Source: Symbiodinium natans
Lineage: Eukaryota; Sar; Dinophyceae; Suessiales; Symbiodiniaceae
DNA: 64,000 nucleotides
Assembly: GCA_905221605.1 (NCBI GenBank)
Contig: CAJNDS010000197.1
Location: 1-64,000, forward strand
Reading direction: 5' to 3'
Of the stretch, positions 10,250 through 19,500 are shown in pieces. The notes under the pieces are model-generated. The model was given only the letters and a program-made list of their open reading frames with translations, searched no databases and was not told the DNA's origin. The first letter of the stretch is position 1. Each line of letters begins with the position of its first letter. The position numbers and the translations under genes were made by a program.

Positions 10250-10820
10250 AAGGCTTTTGGGTTGAAGACGCAACTAAGGAAGCTTTTTGAGGCTTGAGGA
10301 AGGCTGAAGGGGGCTTAAGGGGGATCCTGAGGGCTTCAAGGAGGGCTTAAGGGGGGGAGGGCTTTGGGGGTGCTGAGGTGTTAAGACGAGAGAGAAGAGA
10401 TTTATTCTAAATCCACCCCTCTGAACCTTTTCATTCAAGTGAGACTTTAAACAGGTTTTTCTTGAAAAATGAGAGAGGGGGTTTCTTCTAAATTCACCCC
10501 CCTCGAATCTTGTTTTGTTTTTTCGATTTCATTTTTCGAAACCAGAGAAGTGAGACGCTAAACATTAACTTCTCTTCAAGAAGTGAGAGAAGGGAATTTT
10601 TTTCAGCCAGACCCTTTGAAGGCGCTTCTAAGCGGGAGTTAAGGGGCTTAAGGGAGGCTTCAGAGGGCTTAAGGGGGAGCTGAGGGGGGGGCTTAAAGGG
10701 TTTGAACCTTTTGCCTTCCCGAAAAAAAGTCATTGCTTAAAGGGAGCGTGAAGGAGGGCCAAATGGAAGAAGAGAAGAGTCGAGAATTTTAAATTCCACC
10801 CCCTTAGTTTCTTGTTATCC
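10250..10820. repeat. G-rich GGGCTTAAGGGGG low-complexity arrays
   Basis: Degenerate blocks of GGGGGGCTTAAG alternate with copies of an element containing TTCTAAATTCCACCCCC, a relative of the sub-repeat inside the adjacent 676 bp array. The strand is strongly G-biased, with many runs of five or more G. No coding sequence. Confidence 0.6.
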
Positions 10821-12848
10821 TGAAGGGGCTTCAGGGGGGGCTTCAGGGGGGGCTTAAGGGCTTAAAGGGGGCTTAAAAGGGGGCTTAAAGGGGGCCTTAA
10901 GCGGGGGGCTTGGGGGGGGGGCTTCAGGAGAGGAGCTTAAAGGGTGTTGAAGGTGTTGGGCCGCCCTTTTGGTTTAATTATATTCTTTAAGAAAAGAGAG
11001 AAGGGATTTATTCTAAATTCCACCCCCCTGAAACCTTGTTGTTTTTTGGTTTCATTATTCGAGGCCAGAGAAGTGAGACTCTAAACAGTAATTTATCTTG
11101 AAGATGAGAGAGAGGGATTTATTCTAAATTCCACCCCCCTCGAATCTTGTTTTGTTTTTTGGACGTCTTTTTTCGAAACCAGAGAAGTGAGACTCTAAAC
11201 ATTAACTTCCCATTAAGAAGAGAGAGAAGGGAATTTATTCTAAATTCCACCCCCCTCGAATCTTGTGATGTTTTTGTATTTGGTTTTTGGATTTCACTAT
11301 TCGAAACCAGAGAAGTGAGACTCTAAACATACATTTCAATCTTGCCCGGCTTAAAAAAAGCGGGGGGGTTGGGGGGGGCGCAGCCCCCCCCATTTGCAAA
11401 CACGATGCTTGCATTATGGGCTTAACAAGCATTCTTATGCTTTGAAGCAAACCTGCCCGGCTTACAACAAGGAGGGCCTTTTGTCAAGGTGAGGCTTGAA
11501 GGGGCTTCAGGGGGGGCTTCAGGGGGGGCTTAAGGGCTTAAAGGGGGCTTAAAAGGGGGCTTAAAGGGGGCCTTAAGCGGGGGGCTTGGGGGGGGGGCTT
11601 CAGGAGAGGAGCTTAAAGGGTGTTGAAGGTGTTGGGCCGCCCTTTTGGTTTAATTATATTCTTTAAGAAAAGAGAGAAGGGATTTATTCTAAATTCCACC
11701 CCCCTGAAACCTTGTTGTTTTTTGGTTTCATTATTCGAGGCCAGAGAAGTGAGACTCTAAACAGTAATTTATCTTGAAGATGAGAGAGAGGGATTTATTC
11801 TAAATTCCACCCCCCTCGAATCTTGTTTTGTTTTTTGGACGTCTTTTTTCGAAACCAGAGAAGTGAGACTCTAAACATTAACTTCCCATTAAGAAGAGAG
11901 AGAAGGGAATTTATTCTAAATTCCACCCCCCTCGAATCTTGTGATGTTTTTGTATTTGGTTTTTGGATTTCACTATTCGAAACCAGAGAAGTGAGACTCT
12001 AAACATACATTTCAATCTTGCCCGGCTTAAAAAAAGCGGGGGGGTTGGGGGGGGCGCAGCCCCCCCCATTTGCAAACACGATGCTTGCATTATGGGCTTA
12101 ACAAGCATTCTTATGCTTTGAAGCAAACCTGCCCGGCTTACAACAAGGAGGGCCTTTTGTCAAGGTGAGGCTTGAAGGGGCTTCAGGGGGGGCTTCAGGG
12201 GGGGCTTAAGGGCTTAAAGGGGGCTTAAAAGGGGGCTTAAAGGGGGCCTTAAGCGGGGGGCTTGGGGGGGGGGGCTTCAGGAGAGGAGCTTAAAGGGTGT
12301 TGAAGGTGTTGGGCCGCCCTTTTGGTTTAATTATATTCTTTAAGAAAAGAGAGAAGGGATTTATTCTAAATTCCACCCCCCTGAAACCTTGTTGTTTTTT
12401 GGTTTCATTATTCGAGGCCAGAGAAGTGAGACTCTAAACAGTAATTTATCTTGAAGATGAGAGAGAGGGATTTGTTCTAAATTCCACCCCCCTCGAATCT
12501 TGTTTTGTTTTTTGGAGTTCTTTTTTCTAAACCAGAGAAGTGAGACTCTAAACATTAACTTCCCTTTAAGAAGAGAGAGAAGGGAATTTATTCTAAATTC
12601 CACCCCCCTCGAATCTTGTGATGTTTTTGTATTTGGTTTTTGGATTTCACTATTCGAAACCAGAGAAGTGAGACTCTAAACATACATTTCAATCTTGCCC
12701 GGCTTAAAAAATGCGGGGGGGTTGGGGGGGGCGCAGCCCCCCCCATTTGCAAACACGATGCTTGCATTATGGGCTTAACAAGCATTCTTATGCTTTGAAG
12801 CAAACCTGCCCGGCTTACAACAAGGAGGGCCTTTTGTCAAGGTGAGGC
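10821..12848. repeat. Tandem triplication of a 676 bp unit
   Basis: Three almost identical copies start at 10821, 11497 and 12173 (exact 676 bp spacing) and end at GTCAAGGTGAGGCT. Each unit contains a G-rich block, three shorter sub-repeats about 111-116 bp apart (TTATTCTAAATTCCACCCCC at 11008, 11119, 11235) and a C7/G7 segment. A 71-codon minus-strand ORF recurs in each copy solely because the DNA is repeated. Only a handful of substitutions separate the copies, so the amplification is recent or an assembly feature. Confidence 0.85.
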
Positions 12849-12930
12849 TAGGGGAAGCGGCTGCGGCCTGCACCTACCCGACGCCTCCTTTGTGCAGTGA
12901 CGTGGCGCGGGGCTAAGCCGAGAACCCATG

Positions 12931-13060
12931 TTTTAGGGTTTAGGGTTTAGGGTTTAGGGTTCAGGGTTTAGGGTTTAGGGTTTAGGGTTTAGGGTTTAGG
13001 GTTTAGGGTTTAGGGTTTAGGGGTTTAGGGTTTAGGGTTTAGGGTTTAGGGTTTAGGGTT
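12931..13060 (+). repeat. Interstitial telomere-type repeat (TTTAGGG)n
   Basis: About 18 copies of TTTAGGG in one block with two variants (TTCAGGG and an extra G). TTTAGGG is the telomere repeat of plants and dinoflagellates. It lies exactly between two different tandem arrays (the 676 bp and the 508 bp families), as expected of a healed break or an inserted telomere fragment. Confidence 0.9.
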
Positions 13061-14268
13061 TTGTTTTGTTTTGGAGATGATTCATATGCTTCCACGCAAA
13101 CTTGCTCGGCTTAAAGAAGCGGGAGGGTTGGGTAAAAAGCCCGGGGGTTGGGGCAAACACGTTGCTCGCGTCAGAAGTGGATTCAAATGTTTTTGTTTGC
13201 CTCTTAAAATGCCTCATTGACAGCTGCCTAAACCCTTTGTGCAGATGTTTTGTTTTGTTTTGGAGATGATTCAGATGCTTCCACGCAAACTTGCCCGGCT
13301 TAGCGGGAGGGTTGGGTAAAAAAGCCCGGGGGTTGGGGCAAACACGTTGCTCGCGTCATGGGTTTGAGTGGATTCAAATGCTTTTGTTTGCCTCTTAAAA
13401 TGCTGCCTAAAAACCCTCCACAGAAGGGCCAGGAAGTATTTCGCCTCTTACACTGCTGCCCAAACCCTCCAGAAAAGACCCAAAAGGCCCAGCAGGTATT
13501 ACGCCTCTTAAACTGCTGCCCAGACCCTCCAGAGAGGGCCCAGCAAGGATTAGGCCTTTAAACTGCTGCCTAAACCGCCACAGAGGGCCCAGCAAGTGTT
13601 ACGCCTCCTAAACTGCTGCCCAAATCCTCCAGAAAAGACTCCGCAAGTATTGGGCTTTTTAAACTGCTGCCTAAACCCTCCACCAGGCCCAGCAAGTGTC
13701 GAGTGGGGTGGGCATTGGGCCTCATTGACAGCTGCTTAAACCCTTTGTGCAGATGTTTTGTTTTGTTTTGTTTTGGAGATGATGCATATGCTTCCACGCA
13801 AACTTGCCCGGCTTAAAAAGCGGGAGTGTTGGGTAAAAAAAGCCCGGGGGTTGGGGCAAACACGTTGCTCGCGTCATGGGTTTGAGTGGATTCAAATGCT
13901 TTTGTTTGCCTCTTAAAATGCTGCCTAACAACCCTCCACAGAAGGGCCAGGAAGTATTACGCCTCTTACACTGCTGCCCAAGCCCTCCAGAAAAGACCCA
14001 AAAGGCCCGGCAGGTATTACGCCTCTTAAACTGCTGCCCGGACCCTCCAGAGAGGGCCCAGCAAGTATCATGCCTTTTAAACTGCTGCCTAAACTCCCAC
14101 AGGGGGCCCAGCAAGTGTTATGCCTCTTAAACCGCTGCCCAAATCCTCAAGAAAAGACTCCGCAAGTATTGGGCTTTTTAAACTGCTGCCTAAACCCTCC
14201 ACCACAGACCCAGCAAGTGTCGAGTGGGCATTGGGCCTCATTGACAGCTGCCTAAACCCTTTGTGCAG
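13061..14268. repeat. Tandem repeat of about 508-520 bp with internal 60 bp minisatellite
   Basis: Units starting GCAGATGTTTTGTTTTG occur at 13241 and 13749, after a shortened copy at 13061-13240. Inside each unit a 55-65 bp module (CTCTTAAACTGCTGCCCAAACCCTCC with AGAAAAGACC or AGAGAGGGCCCAGCAAG) is iterated five to six times. ORFs here read as repetitive Leu/Cys/Pro-rich peptides in several frames and are repeat artefacts. Confidence 0.75.
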
Positions 14269-14344
14269 AAGGCCCAAGCCCCCCTTAAACCCGTACTTCA
14301 TGTCCCTTCAAGCCCCCCTTGAACCTCCCTCGAAGCCTCCTTGA

Positions 14345-14680
14345 AGCCGTAAGCCCTCTGGGGGGCGTAAAGGGGGGGCTTTAAGGAGACTTTAAGGACG
14401 GCAGAAAGGGGGGGGGCTTGGCTTTAGGGGGGGCTTTAAGGGGGGCGTTAAGGGGGGCTTTAGGGGGGGGGGTGCTTAAGCGGAGGGCTTTAGGGGGGGG
14501 CTTGAAGGGGGGCTTTTAAGGGGGGCTTCAGGGAGGCAAAAGGGAGGGGCAAACGGGGGGGCGTAAGGGGGGGGGCCTGGGCTTAAGGGGGAGTAAGGGA
14601 GGTTAAGGGAGGGCTTTAAGGGGGGCTTAAGTGGGGGCTTAAGGGGGGGGCTTAAGGGCTTTGACCCTTTGCCCCCCCCC
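14345..14680. repeat. G-rich simple repeat (GGGGGGCTTTAAG)n
   Basis: An irregular array of G5-G9 runs separated by CTTTA or CTTAA, ending near 14680. It is the same theme as at 10250-10960 and could form G-quadruplexes. No gene. Confidence 0.75.
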
Positions 14681-15017
14681 CTCGGGGCCCATCCTCATGC
14701 TTCGAGCGTTTCAGCGAGAGAGACTGAAGACCCACTGAAACCTTTGAAGTTTTCCTGGAAAATACCGCAGTGAGAGCGATCGAGTGCTGACGTAGTGGAG
14801 ACAAGAGCGGAATTTGTGCAGAGCGGATGTTTTCGATTCTGGTGGGGGGATACCTTGGTCTAGGTTGGAGTCGGAGCACTGTCGTAAGCCCATGATTGTT
14901 CTCGTGGTCATGTTTGCGCAATCGCACCTTGTCTGGCGCTCAAAAAAATCCGCACGGATGCCGCTGCTGTTTTTTGTATTTCTGGTCCGAATCTGAGAGT
15001 GAATAGTGGCCTAGTGA

Positions 15018-15847
15018 GTTTCCTGGTTTGGAAGTCATCGTCGAATCATCGGCGCAGGCGGAGGAGTGTCTGCGGTGCTTGAAGAGTTCAATTTCGGTTG
15101 GTGTTCTGTTTTGTGGGCTGATGCTGCCCCTTTGGTCAGGATGTTGCTCTCTGTCCTGGACGTTGAGCAAATGTCGCACACGCAACGACGCGTCTCGTAT
15201 CTCGAAGGTTGTGGTGTCCAGACAGTCTAGACATGCTGCCTCACGCTAGCATTCTTCCTTTTGACCGTGCTGCCAGGTCAGCGAGCTCTTCGACATGCCC
15301 ACCATCTCGCGAGCGATTTGCAAATTCAGGTCTTGCGTTTGCGAGGCGCGCTGGTGCGCTCCCAGGAGGCTGTACACGCTCTTCGACACCTTGTTGTCCT
15401 GCCCTCTTTTCGTGGTGGGCAGCATGGCGAACTGGTTCGCCGCATTGCTTCATGCCTGTATTTGCCTTACGTTCCTTGCTCTGATTTGTGCAGCTGCGTT
15501 TTTCTAGCGCACCAACCAAGGCCGAATTTCTCTTCCCCTCTATGGGCGCACCGACCTCGCCACTTGTGCGGGTTCTTTCCCTCCATCCGTGTCCGCGGTG
15601 CGTGCAGTTGTCTCTTCGCGAGCCGCTGTTGGGCCCGGTGCCCCTCGAGGGCCTCCTGCGGCTGCAGCATGAGGCGCGCGCTTGAGCTTCGTCTTGGGTT
15701 CAACGGCGCCAAGAAGTTTCATGTGCGCAGGTCCTGGCACAGCGCGACTTCGTTCATGCGTTGACTTTGGCATTGATCCGGCTAACTGCACGTGTCTGTG
15801 CTTCCGAAAACTTGGAGGGCTTTCTCTTCTGGGAACTGGGGTGCATC
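15018..15847 (+). CDS. Multi-exon gene (partial), or 5' exons of the transposase gene downstream; product unidentified
   Basis: Four coding-looking stretches join in one frame across plausible introns: 15018-15207 (ends YLE plus G, then |GTTGTGG), 15277-15434 (after TGCCAG; contains DLQIQVLRLRGALVRSQE; ends before |GTTCGCC), 15494-15673 (after TTTGTGCAG; ends RLQHE before a GC donor) and 15731-15847 (after GTGCGCAG; VLAQRDFVHALTLALIRLTA). The first two introns are GT-AG, 69 and 59 nt; the third needs GC-AG. A further possible exon starts at 15960 (LQRLRRKAASDC). The predicted product is helical with basic/leucine-rich stretches. No start codon was identified, and I recognise no domain. It ends about 700 bp before the giant ORF on the same strand, so it may be that gene's 5' part. 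Confidence 0.45.
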
Positions 15848-16589
15848 TAGTTTACAGTCTAAGCGCGGTCCGTACGGCCCTGTGAATGTTTGTGATTGTT
15901 GCTGCCGCTGTTCCCAGAATCGTTCAGTGAGCAATCGTTCAGCAAGCGTGCTGTTGCAGCTTCAGCGTTTGAGAAGAAAAGCTGCTTCGGATTGCTTGCC
16001 TTCAGCGCTTCTTTCCAGCTGCTTCGATTCTGGGCTGGCCTGATCTGAGCCTGGCAGGCAGACTACGTGTTAAGTCTGGGCCTCAACTTGTGTTCTGCCA
16101 TATTCTGCACACTTCTTGACTCAATCCTGTATATGCTTTTGCAGAACCCCAGGACATGCTCGACAGCTTGGAAGACACATGACTCGCAGCTGCTCTATAA
16201 ATTCTACAAGCAAGTGTGATGCAGCATCGCCGTGTCTAGTTTTCAGACTCTTGCAGTTTCGTTTAAGCAGCGTGCGCGCTTCGGCTCAGGCGCGAGACGG
16301 TCAAGAACTCAAAGCTGAGGAGGCTGGGTTTCGTTGAGGGCTGCAAGGGATCTTCATACGCTTGCAGCGAACGCAGAAGTCAACCTGACGAGGTGCTCCA
16401 GCCGACCTTGGGCTGTGTTTTTTTTGGAATGCTGCGTGGAGTCAAAAAACCTGCCCGAGCCATCGTTTTGAGGCGGTGTCGGACAGTGAGCGTGACCTGC
16501 AACATCGGGAGCATGTTTGTGTCGCTTTTGCAGCCTTTGGTGCAAGTTGCGAGTTGTGATTGTCCTCAACGTAACTATTGGTCTGTGCT

Positions 16590-19500
16590 ATGTCCCTCCT
16601 TGGCCGCCCCTTGCGTTTGGGTCCCGACCACCAGCGTGTGGCCCCGGGATTCGTGGTGGCGGAGGTTGACACCGTCCTGTGGGCTTCCCCCACGTCGTGG
16701 AGTGTTCGCTCTCGCGTTCGCCGTGGCGATGTTTTTCTCGCAACCAGCTTTGTGAAACAAGTGGGCCCATGGACCATGCTTCCTGTGCATGGCGGTGGTG
16801 CGGTGGAAGCTAAATCCTTTCGGGCGGCCATGGCAGATGACCTTAAGATCGCAGCTCACGTCGTGGTCTTGGATCTTGATAGCAGAATCAAAGTCCGTTG
16901 CGCGCAACCGCGACGTGTCCGGAGCACTCGGACTGCAGCGCCGCCCTGTGAGCGCCTTCCCCTGCCTCCGGATGACTGTTGTGCTGTGTCTGACACGGTC
17001 GCATGCTCATTTCGTGAAGTGCTTCTCAAAGCCGTGCGCATGTGCTGCGGTCTGACCCGGAAAGACCGGAACCGCCTCATGCATGCGCTGTTCGGCAACA
17101 CTGGCCGCCCGATTCCCTCCCCCAATGCACACGTTGGCTTTGCTAACCCTTCTCTGACAACTTGCTATCTGGGATCTGCGTTGCAGATGCTACTGGCAGT
17201 GCCGTCTGTTACAGACACCTTGTCATCTATGACAACTTTGTGCCGCAGCGATGCTTGTCCTGTTTGTTTGTTATGTACCACTGCATTGAGCGTACGTTCT
17301 GCCACGCAGCCTGTGCTTCTCTCATCGTGGGGGGCGTGGATCCGTGCCATCGGGCGAGACTTCGCAGAGTATCAGGATGCAGGTGAAATCCTGCGTTCTT
17401 TGCTGGTGGCCATGTCTGCGCACATCTCGCATCCTGACCTTGACTTCGGGCATTTTTTCCGTTTCAAAATCATGGAAGAAGTTGCGTACGCATGTTCCGC
17501 TGGGTGTCCCCCGCCAGCAGAGCGTCATAACCTTCTCGCCGAAATTATGTTGCCGGTTTCCGTGTCCTGTTGCTCGGAGGTGTCTTTGGAGGGCTTGCTG
17601 GGAAGCTACTTCGACCAAGAGGAAATCATTCTCCCAGAAGGCCACTCGCCGCCGCAATGCGTGTGCACTCAGCTTCTGACACGTGCCGTGCGTCGTCGGC
17701 TTGCGACGTTGCCGGAGTGGTTTCTCTTGGACATCAAGCGCCAGGACGGCGAGCCGGCGGTGGTTCTCAGTCGTTTCGATAGCATCGTGCTATCCGGAAC
17801 GACTCTGGACTTGGTAGGGGCTGTGACGCGCCATGGGCAGCATTTCATGGCGCATGTTCGGCGCAATGACTCGATTGTCACCTTCAATGACGACTGGGTG
17901 TCGCTGTCTTCTGCTTGGCCCGAGTCGGTGTACGCGTGTAGCACAGTGCTGTTGTTTGCACGCCGGCCCGCCTCGCCAACCATGCCTCTTTCTTCAGCCT
18001 CCACGCAGCGATCCCTTGCAGATGACGCTGCCACCTTGCTATCACTGTATGCTCAGCGGAAGAATGTGGCCTGCGTGCAGTTCCTGCAGTCCTTGCCGTT
18101 GTTTTTGGTGCCCGATAGTGTGCAGCTCAAGGATTTGCCGCATCACCTTCGTGCTGCCATAGAAATCTTGCAATCCGAGGCCATCAACGCCGCGTCGGCT
18201 CTTGAGTGTCGGTTCAGCTATCACGACAGCATGCTGTATCCCTTGGCTGTGCTGCTTGAGGCAACGGCGATCGCCTCCGGCATGCCTGCTATCTTCTACA
18301 TTGATACCGTGCATGGCCTGGTGAACTCCTTATTCCATCATCGCCTCTGCGTGAATTTGGGAAAGTTTCCTGAGTCCCGAAGCCGTTATTGGTTTTCAGG
18401 AACCGGGAACATAGGGGATGGCAAGTCACCTGCAGTGAAACCCATCGTTTCCCTTTTGGATTCGGTTCTGGAACGCCATCCGCATTTGTGCGTGGGCACG
18501 GCTGTCGATCGGTTTCATTATCAGCAAAGTGGTACGACTGCCGCTGCAATTGACAAGCTTCGTCAGTGTGAGGGGTACCTGACAGTCCATGCGGACGAAG
18601 CAGGCCGTTGTTTGTGTCCCAAGTTTGCTTCCGGAGGCGAGACAGATGTGAGCAAGTTTGTGGACCTTACTCACTTCTTCGATGCTGCGCACGGTGGCGA
18701 ATTCTCTCACACCAATAAGCTGGAGCGGCAAAAATATCTTGGCAAGAAACGGAGAGGAGATCCGAAGGGGCCCGTGCCGACCGAGCTGGAGTTGCACATC
18801 AAACACACCAACGTTCACTTCCTGTTCCTTCAGCAGGAGCATCATTTCAGCCATTTCTTTGCTCAGGCAGCAGCCACCCGTCCCACCGGGCTTGCCCAGC
18901 GGTTCTTGTTTTCCTTTGGGGCGTACGAAAACCCTAGCCAACAAGATCACCATGGCTTCTTTGAGCAGATTGCTGCTCCAATCATTTCGCGCTTGTTTGA
19001 GCTTGTGCTGACCCGTTTCGGCCCGCGAATCCCTGCTGCGGAGGAGATTGCGTTCCGGATCTCCGATGCCCAAGAATCCACCGTGGCTTCTCTCAGCGAA
19101 ATGGTTTTCATGTTTGCCCGCCGCCGCGGCCGAGATGCGTTTCGAAGTGCTTTGCCCAAGAGCTTGTACTGGCTAGGCACGTCCTTGCTGACCAATCATG
19201 TCTTGGAGCAGTTGTGGCCGCATGTTCTAGACAATACGGTGCCGTCCCAGTACGACCTCAACATTTCCGATGATGCGTTTGTGGCAAGCGTGCATTTTAT
19301 GCACAGGCGCTACCTCCGGGGCCAATCAATTTTGGCTGTCAACGTTGAAGAGAGGACGTGGTTCTTCTCTGATGCTGACCAGTTGACGGACGAGCAGGCG
19401 CTCTTTCTCCGCATTTTGCGTGGTTGCTCCACCCGCTCTGTTACAGTGGAGGCTTGCTGTCGTTGCGACTTGTGGTTGAAGTGCGAGATTCGCCAGCGGT

